Origin: Hyphomicrobium_B sp001006785
GTDB taxonomy: Bacteria > Pseudomonadota > Alphaproteobacteria > Rhizobiales > Hyphomicrobiaceae
Assembly (NCBI RefSeq): GCF_001006785.1
Contig: NZ_CDHO01000003.1
Coordinates: 1,054,001-1,118,000, forward strand
Direction of reading: 5' to 3'
Length of the DNA: 64,000 bases
Shown: positions 34,332 through 42,888 of the stretch, in pieces
Layout: every line of letters starts with the position of its first letter
Position numbering within the stretch: the stretch's first letter is position 1
Made by a program: the position numbers and the translations under genes
The notes under the pieces: model-generated
Databases searched by the model: none
Seen by the model: the letters and a program-made list of their open reading frames with translations, nothing else
Told to the model about the DNA's origin: nothing

Positions 34332-34505
34332 ATGTCTGAGGACAATGTCATCTGGGTCGATTTTCGCCTGTCGAAGGATATTCGCTCCAAGCAGGAATTG
34401 TCGTTCGCCGAGCGGATGAAAAATTACTCGGAACGAACCCGCAATCATCTGCAAGCGTCCAGAACGGCGCTTGAAACGATCCGTCAGTCGCTCGGCGTGA
34501 AATGA
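34332..34505 (+). CDS. small hypothetical protein
   Basis: A 57-residue protein, MSEDNVIWVDFRLSKDIRS followed by a helical, charged region (ERMKNYSERTRNHLQASR). The start at 34332 is uncertain; the frame extends upstream to 34251. No family recognised. Confidence 0.4.
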   Translation: MSEDNVIWVDFRLSKDIRSKQELSFAERMKNYSERTRNHLQASRTALETIRQSLGVK

Positions 34506-34523
34506 TCGGGCACGCAGTCCATT

Positions 34524-34553
34524 CATTCGTCAGCAGTCGTACGCTGATGAATG
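34524..34553. terminator. stem-loop between convergent genes
   Basis: An 11-base stem CATTCGTCAGC / GCTGATGAATG (one G-T pair) with an 8-base loop, between the ends of convergent genes at 34505 and 34585. It has no T-run, so a bidirectional terminator or 3-prime stabiliser is only likely. Confidence 0.4.
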
Positions 34554-34584
34554 TGGCCTTGGCAGCCGCTGGGCGAAGAGTGCC

Positions 34585-34842
34585 TTAGTTCCTCGCCGAC
34601 TCTAACAACGCATCCGCAAGAATTTGCGAAGCTCCGACCATCTCGTGCAGCCCCGTGGAGCCGCCCTTCAAAATGCCGAGCGTGATGCTCTCATTGTCTG
34701 TTGCGATGGAAGCGTAGCAAACGGCTTTGAGTTCGCCGAGTTCGGCTTTTGCAAGCAGCTCTTTGAGGCCATTCACGAGGTCGGCCCGTTCCTGCTCGTC
34801 TTTCTTTGCGCGCTGGGAATTTAGCAGTACCAAATTGGTCAT
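34585..34842 (-). CDS. small hypothetical protein
   Basis: An 85-residue protein: MTNLVLLNSQRAKKDEQ, helical LVNGLKELLAKAELGELKA and a C-terminal beta-helix region. A GAGAGG site precedes the ATG. No known family; soluble. It converges on the gene at 34332. Confidence 0.5.
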   Translation of the reverse strand: MTNLVLLNSQRAKKDEQERADLVNGLKELLAKAELGELKAVCYASIATDNESITLGILKGGSTGLHEMVGASQILADALLESARN

Positions 34843-35424
34843 CTCGCGAACCTCTCGAAGCGATAGCTGCGGGCGCTTGAAGACTCTAACTTTCGAAATG
34901 TTGGCATGCCCGCGAGCCGCCTTCGAGGGGGCAGCGCGAATTGCCTGTGGGTTGTCGCTTCAAGTGTTACCATCCGGACTCGCGCCGCAAGTTCGCAACG
35001 TCGGATGACGAAAAAAGTTCGCGCAAATTGGGCGTGCCGACTGCTGAAAACGTTCAGCGCCGCAAAGCCCCGAATTCCGGCGCTGATCCTGTGAAAGATG
35101 GCCTGCATCAGGTTCGCGGCGCGTGAGACGAGGCGCTTATCCTCCAAGATCCAGTAGCGCGGCGAGATTAGATTGCGGCACCCCCTGTGCTGCGTTTCCA
35201 GTGTTGGATGACGCTTCGGAAAAGGCGACCCTGCACCGCGCACGGTCGAGCAGCGACGGCACGGTCTCCCGGCGTTCGGCTGCGCCGATCGGTCCATTGC
35301 AGAAAAACCGTCACAAGGGGTTCCCACCCGGATTTTTTGTGCTATAGCCGCGGTCTGGGCCGCTCCGAAACGAGCGGCCTTACTTATCCGGATGGCGTCG
35401 CTCGATCAGCACGCCGATTGGTGA
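34843..35424. other. region upstream of initiator tRNA
   Basis: About 580 bases with no supportable gene. A perfect 8-base hairpin GGCCGCTC / GAGCGGCC (35358-35379, loop CGAAAC) lies just before the tRNA, with a TATAGC sequence at 35343-35348 that could be part of its promoter. Several open frames on both strands lack features. Confidence 0.45.
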
Positions 35425-35501
<77 letters not shown>

Positions 35502-35683
35502 ACTGATTTTACAGATAAATCTCGAAATTATAGGAATACTGAAAAGGCGTCAAATTCGCGCGCCGTGGCGTATCCGTGGCAAATAGACTTCGGAAGCTTG
35601 CGCAACTTGGCGTCTCAGGCTGTTTTGCCTGATAGCGCAAATCACCGACAATATGTGTGGCGGACACAGAAGGTCGACCGCAC

Positions 35684-36154
35684 ATGTCCAAGCTAACAGC
35701 AGATCAAGCGGAAGCACGTGCTGTGGAGTGGGAAGCGCAGCGCCGAGACTACGAGCGCATGCCGCGCGCCGACCACTTCAGAGAGGCTTCTGCGCTTGAC
35801 GTCGTCGACACGTGGCGCACCCAGAAGAACCTGGACGGCCGTCGCCTGACTAAGTTTGAATTCGGTTGCTTGGTTGAGCGCTGGACTGAGATTTTTGGAA
35901 AGTCCCGAAAACTGATGGCGATACGTCAGGCGATGACGTTTGCAAGCGCGCCTGAGCCAATGCCGGCAGACGACACAATGCTTCGCGTGCCGGACGTTGT
36001 GCGCCTTACGGGCATCTCACATACGACGATCAAGCGCATGCAAGCGGACGGGCGTTTCCCAAAAGCCATGCGTCTAGGCGAACGTGCCAAGGGCTGGCCA
36101 GCGCGCGAGATAAAGGCGTGGCTGGAAACTCTCGACGAACAACGCCGTCAGTAG
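35684..36154 (+). CDS. AlpA/excisionase-like helix-turn-helix protein
   Basis: A 156-residue protein. The C-terminal half is an AlpA/MerR-type DNA-binding domain: LRVPDVVRLTGISHTTIKRM and FPKAMRLGERAKGWPAREIK, as in prophage regulators and excisionases. The N-terminal 95 residues (rich in acidic and arginine residues) are an unrecognised extension. It lies 182 bases after the initiator tRNA, the usual site of integrated elements; no integrase is present beside it. The start at 35684 is preferred to a GTG at 35657. Confidence 0.75.
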   Translation: MSKLTADQAEARAVEWEAQRRDYERMPRADHFREASALDVVDTWRTQKNLDGRRLTKFEFGCLVERWTEIFGKSRKLMAIRQAMTFASAPEPMPADDTMLRVPDVVRLTGISHTTIKRMQADGRFPKAMRLGERAKGWPAREIKAWLETLDEQRRQ

Positions 36155-36216
36155 CGCGAGACGTCATCACTCCGCGCCTAAGACCTTGCGAGACACCCGA
36201 GATGCTGTGCGCGTGG

Positions 36217-36268
36217 CCAATAGGCGAAAGGCCACCCGCCCCTTTGCGAATAGGCGAGAGGGCACCCG
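36217..36268 (+). repeat. two imperfect direct repeats, 30-base period
   Basis: CCAATAGGCGAAAGGCCACCCG at 36217-36238 in shortened form AATAGGCGAAAGGCCACCCG, and AATAGGCGAGAGGGCACCCG at 36249-36268, matching at 18 of 20 bases. They lie between the AlpA-like gene and the truncated membrane gene. Confidence 0.6.
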
Positions 36269-36301
36269 GCACCCAAAACTGCGGCCGGGGCCCCGTGTAG
36301 T

Positions 36302-36823
36302 TTGTATTGGCTCAGACAGACGGGCTCGATTTCCGGACAAGCGGACGAGAAACGAACCGAGGCAGATTTGCTGGTACGCGAGCTGAAACTAGGTGGTGGT
36401 GTCGCTAGTAGGTTCTATGGGTTGATTGCAAATTACGGGCAGAGCTGGCTTCGTCCTACGCTTTGGCTTTTCTTGTTTGCGTTTGTAATTTTTCCGCCGC
36501 TGTATTTGGTGAACAGCGGCACACTCCCGTTAAGCAGAGCGGGTTTCGATAATTTCGTTTCACACCAAACGCTTCCCTGTCGGAACGGTCCGGAGGGCGA
36601 TGCACTGTCTGCGGCCTTGGACTTGTCGGTCAAAAACGCGTTGATTGTTGCGTCCGAGAATGAAGCCCGCGACGCTCGTATCGATGCCTGCCTGGGCAAC
36701 AGCGGACCGCAAGGACGTCAAGGCATGGTCGCGACTTTACTTGAGGCTACGCAGAAAATTCTGACGTTGATTTTTGTATTCTTTATCGGCGCATCAATTC
36801 GGCGGCGGTTGCTTATTCGGTAG
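36302..36823 (+). pseudogene. membrane protein, probably 5-prime truncated
   Basis: An open frame of 173 codons. It starts mid-domain in appearance (a helical, charged segment with RTEADLLVRELKL), then a membrane helix (WLRPTLWLFLFAFVIFPPLY), a periplasmic loop with cysteines (LPCRNG, DACLGN) and a second membrane helix near the end (ILTLIFVFFIGASI). This layout resembles the C-terminal part of larger membrane proteins that carry N-terminal pentapeptide or similar repeats. No good ribosome site or start was found, so I take it as a remnant, though a short intact gene is possible. Confidence 0.45.
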
Positions 36824-37167
36824 GTCGCTCTGCGATATGATCGCAATACGATAGCGGCGCCACGTTATGGTTTTAAACGACTTATTTTAGTCAGCGCGAG
36901 ACTTACTGCAAATTTGGACTTATAGCGTGAGCGTCATTTAACGCGGTTGGCCGGGGCAGCATGCGGAACGTCGCCTTCATTGCGCTTATAGCATCGGCAG
37001 AATGCGCCGCAGCAGCCAGAGGACTTCTAGAAAGTTGCTGGCGCCTGAAGTCCGATTTTGGCTGGGCCTCGCCACGCCTGTCCCAAAGTCGTCAATACCG
37101 CGATGAATGTTTGAGTCGGGGGATTATCGCTAGTAATGTGGGCTGACTGGCCTGCAGGAGTTCGGCG
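36824..37167. other. intergenic region before molybdopterin oxidoreductase
   Basis: About 344 bases, lower in GC than the flanks at 36840-36940. No gene, RNA or repeat recognised; it may contain the right junction of the element at the tRNA. Confidence 0.4.
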
Positions 37168-39183
37168 ATGACGGACCGCACCGCAATCCGCACGACATGC
37201 CCTCGCGATTGCTACGATGCCTGCGGGATCGTGGTGAGAAAGTCGGAAGACGGCGTCATTAACGTCGTGGGCGATCCCAATCACAGTGTCAGTAGAGGCG
37301 CGTTGTGCGGAAAATGTTCGATTGCCTATAATGGTACTTGGCGGGATCCGGACGTTCGTTTGGTCCGTCCGTTAAAACGTATCGGACCCAAAGGCGCAGG
37401 AGCTTTTGAGGCCGTAAGCTGGGATGATGCGCTTGCTGACATCGGAGATCGCCTGAACGCGATACGCGACCGCGACGGTGGAGCGGCGATACTGCATACC
37501 CATTATACTGGAACATGCTCTCTAATCGCTGGCACATTTCCAATGCGGTTCTTCAATCGCATTGGTGCGACCGAGGTCGACCCAGATACAGTGTGCAACA
37601 AGGCAGGCCACGTCGCGTTGCAATTGATGTACGGAGACTCGATGCGCGGTTTCGATCCGCGCACCATCGACGCCTCTGAATGCGTGATGATCTGGGGAGC
37701 CAATCCGTCGACATCGGCGCCGCATATCCATCAATATTGGCTCTCAGAGACGCACGCGACCAAGATTGTCATCGATCCTATTCGCCATGAGACCGCAGCT
37801 GCGGCTGATATTCATTTGCAGCTCTATCCAGGGACAGATGGTTCGCTGGCGTTTGCGATGTTGCACGCTATACGGGCAGCGGGTCGAATAGATCAGACTT
37901 TCCTGGCTGCGCACTCGATCGGCTGGGACGAGATCGATTGCCAATTGGATGCTTGCACCCCAGCGTGGGGTGAAGCGATGACGGGCGTGCCCGCACGCCT
38001 CATCCAAGATGCGGCGCTCTTGTATTCAGCGGGACCTTCGCTGCTATGGATGGGGCAAGGCTTCCAGCGCCAATCCTTCGGCGGCAATGCCATGCGCGCG
38101 GTCGGACTTTTACCGGCAGCTACTGGCAACATCGGAAAGTGTGGGGCCGGTTTTCTCTATCTCAATGGTTGGGACGCGCGCGGTGTCGATCCGGCCTATT
38201 TGACGGCGACCCACATCAATCAAACGCCTGTGCCTGCGATCAGCCACATGGATCTCGCGAGTCGCGTGGAGTCGCCTCAGACGAAGGCGCTCTTTACTTG
38301 GAACAATAACATCGCCGTATCGAGCCCCGAACAACGGCGGCTGAGGCGAGCGCTCGAGCGTGAAGACATGCTCCAGATTACGCTGGACCTCTTTCAGACG
38401 GATACCGCGAATTACGCTGATTATGTGCTTCCGGCCGCGAGCTTTCTCGAGTTCGACGACGTGGTAATGTCGTATTTCAATTTCTCCATTTCAGCGCAAG
38501 TGAAGGCAATGCCGGCCCTTGGGGAGACGTTGCCTAACCAGGAAATCTTCAGGCGTCTCGCGGCGGCGATGGGCCTTATGGAGCCGGAGCTTTTTGAATC
38601 GGACACAAGCATGCTCGGTAAGATCCTTGATCAAGCAAAGCCGGGTTTGACGTTCGATGAATTGGCAGCATTGGGCACAATAGTTCATCCAGTCGAACCC
38701 GTGGTGCAGTTCGAGCTTCACGATTACAAAACGCGCTCAGGCAAAATCGAACTGAGTGGTAGCGCTTTCATTGATGCGGGACTTCCGCGCGCGCCTTTCC
38801 CGTCGGCCGAGGCGAGGCCTGAGGGTGGCGAGCTTCGTCTTTTATCTCCGGCATCGAAATGGCTGATGAACAGCAGCTTCGGAAATGATCCCAAGAACCT
38901 GAAACAGCTTGGGGTGGAAGAGGCCTTCATGCACCCAGATGATGCGCGGCAGCGTGGAATTGCGAATGGTGCGCGCGTGAGGATCACAAACCCAACCGGC
39001 GGAATTACATTGCGGCTTGCCATTTCAACAGACGTGCCGATGGGCGTCATCCTCGCGCACAAGAGCCGTTGGGCGGCTCCTGGTACTGATGTCAACATCA
39101 ACGCGCTTAATCCAGGCAGAAAGGCAGATCTCGCCGATAGCTGCGCTGTTCACAGCATCAATGTAGCAGTCGCTCCAGTCTGA
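37168..39183 (+). CDS. molybdopterin-dependent oxidoreductase with 4Fe-4S cluster
   Basis: A 671-residue protein of the DMSO reductase family. The N-terminal 4Fe-4S motif is C11-x3-C15-x3-C19-x27-C47. Then come the molybdopterin domain with DPDTVCNKAGHVALQ and MIWGANPSTSAPH, and the C-terminal dinucleotide-binding domain with NSSFGNDPKN and AHKSRWAAPG. No twin-arginine signal is seen, so it is likely cytoplasmic. The closest kind is the formate dehydrogenase/assimilatory-nitrate-reductase-like group without a known substrate. No partner subunit or cofactor genes are adjacent. Confidence 0.88.
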   Translation: MTDRTAIRTTCPRDCYDACGIVVRKSEDGVINVVGDPNHSVSRGALCGKCSIAYNGTWRDPDVRLVRPLKRIGPKGAGAFEAVSWDDALADIGDRLNAIRDRDGGAAILHTHYTGTCSLIAGTFPMRFFNRIGATEVDPDTVCNKAGHVALQLMYGDSMRGFDPRTIDASECVMIWGANPSTSAPHIHQYWLSETHATKIVIDPIRHETAAAADIHLQLYPGTDGSLAFAMLHAIRAAGRIDQTFLAAHSIGWDEIDCQLDACTPAWGEAMTGVPARLIQDAALLYSAGPSLLWMGQGFQRQSFGGNAMRAVGLLPAATGNIGKCGAGFLYLNGWDARGVDPAYLTATHINQTPVPAISHMDLASRVESPQTKALFTWNNNIAVSSPEQRRLRRALEREDMLQITLDLFQTDTANYADYVLPAASFLEFDDVVMSYFNFSISAQVKAMPALGETLPNQEIFRRLAAAMGLMEPELFESDTSMLGKILDQAKPGLTFDELAALGTIVHPVEPVVQFELHDYKTRSGKIELSGSAFIDAGLPRAPFPSAEARPEGGELRLLSPASKWLMNSSFGNDPKNLKQLGVEEAFMHPDDARQRGIANGARVRITNPTGGITLRLAISTDVPMGVILAHKSRWAAPGTDVNINALNPGRKADLADSCAVHSINVAVAPV

Positions 39184-39210
39184 ACCGGCTGATGCAGTCG
39201 GGCTGAGCCT

Positions 39211-39696
39211 TTATTTACGCGGATCGTCGTCAGGATTGACGTACTTAATGTTCCACGGACCTGTCGCGGTGAGTAGAACGACGCTCTCATCCTCGTTCCA
39301 CAGGTAGTGGGCGTGGCTGGCGGGCAATGTGAAGCTGCCGCCGACACTCATCTTGTCGCCCTTCTTCCGATCCAGCTTTTCTCCCATACCATTCCAGACC
39401 GTGCCTTTGAGTACGGTGACGACTTCGGCAAAGGGGTGAGTATGGGCGGGGATCTCATAGTTCGCGGGGAACTTGAGATAGGCCATGAAGACGCCGGGCT
39501 TGGCGGGATCGCCGATCACAAGCGCGCTCTTGGCACCGTGGGGGAGGAGCGGCTCATCTTTCCATGCGATGCTATCGAGCTTGAAATTTTCCATCTTGTC
39601 GGTGGCCAAGCGGGAGATTTGATCGTTTTGAGCCAACGCGTAATTGGATAGCACTGCGAGAACCAAGCTCGCCAACCCCGCCACCAGAACCCTCAT
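39211..39696 (-). CDS. secreted cupin-domain protein
   Basis: A 161-residue protein with a signal peptide (cleavage near NYALAQ-ND) and a cupin barrel. The metal-binding motif is visible in YEIPAHTHPFAEVVTVLKG and in PASHAHYLWNEDE. Family members bind metals or small molecules. ATG 39696 follows GAGGAG by six bases; an in-frame ATG at 39702 is the alternative. It converges on the molybdopterin gene. Confidence 0.85.
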   Translation of the reverse strand: MRVLVAGLASLVLAVLSNYALAQNDQISRLATDKMENFKLDSIAWKDEPLLPHGAKSALVIGDPAKPGVFMAYLKFPANYEIPAHTHPFAEVVTVLKGTVWNGMGEKLDRKKGDKMSVGGSFTLPASHAHYLWNEDESVVLLTATGPWNIKYVNPDDDPRK

Positions 39697-39834
39697 GCTC
39701 ATCTCCTCGTCCTCGGTGCGACCTGCCGCACGGCCGTTTCATAGAATTCGAGTGGGGATCTCATGGCAATGGCGATTTGCCTGCTAATGCTTGGGAAAAC
39801 TGCCCGTCCTAGCGAGTTCCAGGATCGCGTCACA

Positions 39835-40482
39835 TTACGAAATGGGTGGCGTCGCCAGACCTTGCCTCAGGCAGTAGTAGACAAGTTCGATGTCCGTTCG
39901 CACTCCCAGCTTCGACTTGATTGCGTAATGATAATTGGCAACGGTCTTCGGACTGAGGTTGAAAGCTTGGGCGATTTCGTCGGTGGTTTTCTCATCTAAA
40001 ATCATACGCAGAATTTCGAACTCCCGTGGGGACAGAGTTTCGAGCGCGGTGTCCTCGTTGAACAGCCGGCTGGCTGCGATCGCGCTGTTGATTTCTGCGC
40101 AGAGTGCGGGACGTCCCGAGAACACGGTGCGGATGGCGCTGATGAGAACGTCAGGCGGACTGCTTTTGGTCACGTAGCCTTGCGCACCGGCTTTGAATGC
40201 TTGTTCGGCATAGGATGCGTTCGCGTGCATCGTGAACATGAGAATTCGTGCCTCGGAATCGTAGAGACGGAGTTGACGCACGAGATCGATGCCGCCTCTT
40301 CCGGGCATCGAGATGTCGACGACAGTCACGTCAGGCGTAAGATTTTTATACGACTGATAGGCGGAGGCGGCATCGCCTGCCTCGCCAACAACGTCGATTC
40401 CGTCCTGGCTTTCAATCAGACGCCGATATCCCTGCCGCACAACGGCGTGGTCATCAACGAGGAGAACACGGATTTTCTCCAT
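39835..40482 (-). CDS. LuxR-type response regulator
   Basis: A 215-residue NarL/FixJ-family regulator. Receiver domain 1-120 with D10-D11 and phospho-acceptor D56 (VTVVDISMPGRGG); LuxR helix-turn-helix with LSPREFEILRMILDEKTTDE and LSPKTVANYHYAIKSKLGV. It is two bases from the histidine kinase gene upstream, forming a pair. Similar regulators sit beside PQQ alcohol dehydrogenase genes in pseudomonads (ExaE, AgmR types) and methylotrophs, so control of the nearby exaA locus is a fair inference. Confidence 0.92.
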   Translation of the reverse strand: MEKIRVLLVDDHAVVRQGYRRLIESQDGIDVVGEAGDAASAYQSYKNLTPDVTVVDISMPGRGGIDLVRQLRLYDSEARILMFTMHANASYAEQAFKAGAQGYVTKSSPPDVLISAIRTVFSGRPALCAEINSAIAASRLFNEDTALETLSPREFEILRMILDEKTTDEIAQAFNLSPKTVANYHYAIKSKLGVRTDIELVYYCLRQGLATPPIS

Positions 40483-40484
40483 CG

Positions 40485-41849
40485 TCAGGTTCTCGGCCGG
40501 GCTAGAAATTCAACACGCAAGCCAAAGCCGCCCGAGGGTTTGGGGCCGGCGGCAAACCGTCCGCTCAATGCGAGAACGCGTTCGCGCATGCCGATCATCC
40601 CCCAGCCGCCGAATGTGCTCGTATTTTGCGAAGGCCGCCCGCAACCATCGTCGTCGACCGAGACTTCGATTTTATCGGTTCCGGATTCGTTGAATTTGTG
40701 CAGCATCACTTTCACGTTCAAAGCGTGGGCGTGACGCGCGGCATTGTTCAATGCTTCCTGGATAATGCGGTAAACATGAGCGCTTGCTTCGGAGCTCAAG
40801 TCTTCAAGGTTGCCGTTCGTTTCCAGTGTATAACGCGTGCTGCCCTGGGCGAGACTATTATACTTCTCAACCAAATTTCGCAGACTCTCGATAAGCCCGA
40901 GATCGTCGATTTCGGGAGGGCGCAAGTACGTGAGCGTCTTTCGCAGGGAGATCATCAGCTCCGAGGTCATCGTCTCGAGCTCGTTCGCGTCTTGCGTCGC
41001 GGAAGGATCATTGCGGTTGACCTTGCTGCGGACACAAGCCGCAACGGCGTTTATGCCGCTCAGCTGTTGCGCAACGTCATCGTGAAGCTCTCGTGCGATG
41101 TGCAGTCTTTCTTGTTCTTGCGCGTCTACGAGCTTGCGCGCCAATTCGGCTCTATCGGCTGTGGCTTTGGAAAGGTCACGCGATAACGCGTTAAAGACCT
41201 CGCTGATCCGATTGAGTTCGGCGAGTTGAAATGCCGGCAACCGGCATTCGAGTTCGCCCTGGGCCAAGCGATTGAGGCCGCCGAGGATTTCCTTGGTCGG
41301 CGCCAAGGCGCGATCAATGACCCAGTAAGTTACGATGCAGAGCGTTGCGATAAGAGCTGCAGATAGACCGAGCATTGGAGCTATCGTGGTCCAGGCCTGG
41401 TTTGCGGTCGCGAGAGGCTCGGAACTGCTCACGACGGTTCCGTGAAGCTTTCCCCGGTATGATATTGGGTAAGACGCAGATGCTTTCGCATCGAGAAACA
41501 TGCGGTGCGCTGAGAGAAACCAATCCGGGGCGGTGATCGCCGCTGCGTTCACGCCTTGACAGCTAGACCTCAAAATCGAGCCGTTGACGTCGAGAAATCT
41601 GATGCACTGCCCTGGCTGCAGAACGAACGACGTCACCATATCCCAATCGGGAAATCTCAGGGGTGTATCTATGGCTGTTCCGATGCGGACCAATTGAAGG
41701 TCAAGCTGACGGCCGACGGAATCCGCGAGCCGTTCGTTCTGGCGCTTTACTTTGTTGGCAGTCGCGACAACCGTGAAAGCCGAACCTGCGATAAAGCAAG
41801 CCAATGCGACGAACACGATGCGGCGCACCAATAGCCATTTGAGATCCAT
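40485..41849 (-). CDS. membrane histidine kinase (HisKA_3 type)
   Basis: A 454-residue sensor kinase. Two membrane helices (about 10-30 and 165-190) flank a periplasmic domain; a HAMP segment is followed by the HisKA_3 H-box ERLHIARELHDDVAQQLSG and an HATPase domain with VYRIIQEALNNAARHA and GWGMIGMRERV. It is the partner of the LuxR regulator. ATG 41849 follows AAGGAG; an in-frame upstream start at 41936 is rejected. The input signal is not known; alcohol or a product is a guess from context. Confidence 0.93.
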   Translation of the reverse strand: MDLKWLLVRRIVFVALACFIAGSAFTVVATANKVKRQNERLADSVGRQLDLQLVRIGTAIDTPLRFPDWDMVTSFVLQPGQCIRFLDVNGSILRSSCQGVNAAAITAPDWFLSAHRMFLDAKASASYPISYRGKLHGTVVSSSEPLATANQAWTTIAPMLGLSAALIATLCIVTYWVIDRALAPTKEILGGLNRLAQGELECRLPAFQLAELNRISEVFNALSRDLSKATADRAELARKLVDAQEQERLHIARELHDDVAQQLSGINAVAACVRSKVNRNDPSATQDANELETMTSELMISLRKTLTYLRPPEIDDLGLIESLRNLVEKYNSLAQGSTRYTLETNGNLEDLSSEASAHVYRIIQEALNNAARHAHALNVKVMLHKFNESGTDKIEVSVDDDGCGRPSQNTSTFGGWGMIGMRERVLALSGRFAAGPKPSGGFGLRVEFLARPRT

Positions 41850-42042
41850 AGCCACGGGCTCCTTAGGAGTCCAATGGTTAGGGCAACGAGGCGCAGGTGG
41901 GAAGAAAGCACGGCGAAGATCGTGTGAAATGCCCAAAGAAAGTCGGGCGATCCGCCGTTGTGAACTTTTACGATAGCTTGGCAGTATTAGCCAAACGCTA
42001 TTTGGCGATACTTTCCTTCAACCCATGCGAACGGATGGCATC

Positions 42043-42606
42043 ATGTTTGACAGTACGCTTCAATCCGCGCGCGCCGAAGCGCTTCGTCGGGTTATGTCGA
42101 GTCTTTGCGCGATGGCAATCGCTGGGCTCATGACTGCCGTAATTTTTGCAGGCACCGCCTATGCGGAGCCGCAACGCATCGCGTTGCTGGGCGTCCACTT
42201 CCAGAATGACAACGAGGGCTATGAGCCGACGACCGACGCCGAGAAAAATCGTTTGAATATGATTTCGACGGCTTTCAAAGAACAGCTCGAAGCCTCCGGC
42301 AAGTATACCTTTGTCCCTGTTCCAGCCTCTGAGCAGCAAAAGATCGATGCCGGACAGCTTGTCGGCGCCTGCGGTGGCTGTGAATTTGATTACGGGCGCG
42401 ATCTCAATGTCGAGCACGTCGCCTGGATTCGCGTGCAGAAAATCTCGAATCTCATTCTCAACATTAATGTCTATATGGCGGACGTCGCGAAGCGGAAAGT
42501 GACGTTCATTCATAGCGTCGATCTCAGGAACAATACGGATGAATCCTGGATGCGGGGCCTCAATTATCTCCTTCAGAACTATCTTCTGCCCGGCGCGCAG
42601 GGCTGA
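42043..42606 (+). CDS. secreted DUF2380/DUF3280-like protein
   Basis: A 187-residue exported protein. The signal peptide ends near GTAYA-EPQ. The mature domain resembles DUF2380/DUF3280 proteins: IALLGVHFQNDNEGYEP, EKNRLNMISTAFKEQLEASG, CGGCEFDYGRDLNVEHVAW and NVYMADVAKR. Such proteins recur in quinoprotein alcohol-oxidation loci of methylotrophs, possibly as periplasmic helpers; the role is undefined. It is divergent from the kinase. Confidence 0.75.
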   Translation: MFDSTLQSARAEALRRVMSSLCAMAIAGLMTAVIFAGTAYAEPQRIALLGVHFQNDNEGYEPTTDAEKNRLNMISTAFKEQLEASGKYTFVPVPASEQQKIDAGQLVGACGGCEFDYGRDLNVEHVAWIRVQKISNLILNINVYMADVAKRKVTFIHSVDLRNNTDESWMRGLNYLLQNYLLPGAQG

Positions 42607-42647
42607 GATTGCTTGTGCCTGAGATCTGGCCGCGGTGGTCCAGCATT

Positions 42648-42815
42648 ATGAGAATTGCGTCCTTCGCCTTTGCGCTATGTGTGGTTTGCGCTTCTCTTCC
42701 GGCAAGAGCTGGCGAAATGGCGACACGCGGCGTCGGCCATCTCCGCTTTGCGGTAGGTGCCAATCTCGACCGCGCTACTCGCGGGCGTCGGAGCGGGCAA
42801 CGCTTGCCCAATTGA
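42648..42815 (+). CDS. short exported peptide, doubtful
   Basis: A 55-codon frame with a convincing signal peptide (MRIASFAFALCVVCASLPARA) but a mature part (GEMATRGVGHLRFAVGANLD then a basic end) without features. It could be the start of a decayed exported protein. No clear ribosome site. Confidence 0.22.
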   Translation: MRIASFAFALCVVCASLPARAGEMATRGVGHLRFAVGANLDRATRGRRSGQRLPN

Positions 42816-42888
42816 GCGGATTTGACTTTCTTCGGCAGGATCGCCTTCATAGGATTTGGCTAGAAGCAATTGGCATCGCTGAACCGGG

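Noticed and set aside
34839..35327. Minus-strand frame of about 160 codons before the tRNA
   Set aside because: Arginine-rich with no recognisable domain and overlapping other frames; typical of high-GC shadow frames.
35502..35683. Integrase gene next to the tRNA
   Set aside because: No tyrosine recombinase motifs are seen in any frame; the AlpA-like gene is the only element-type gene.
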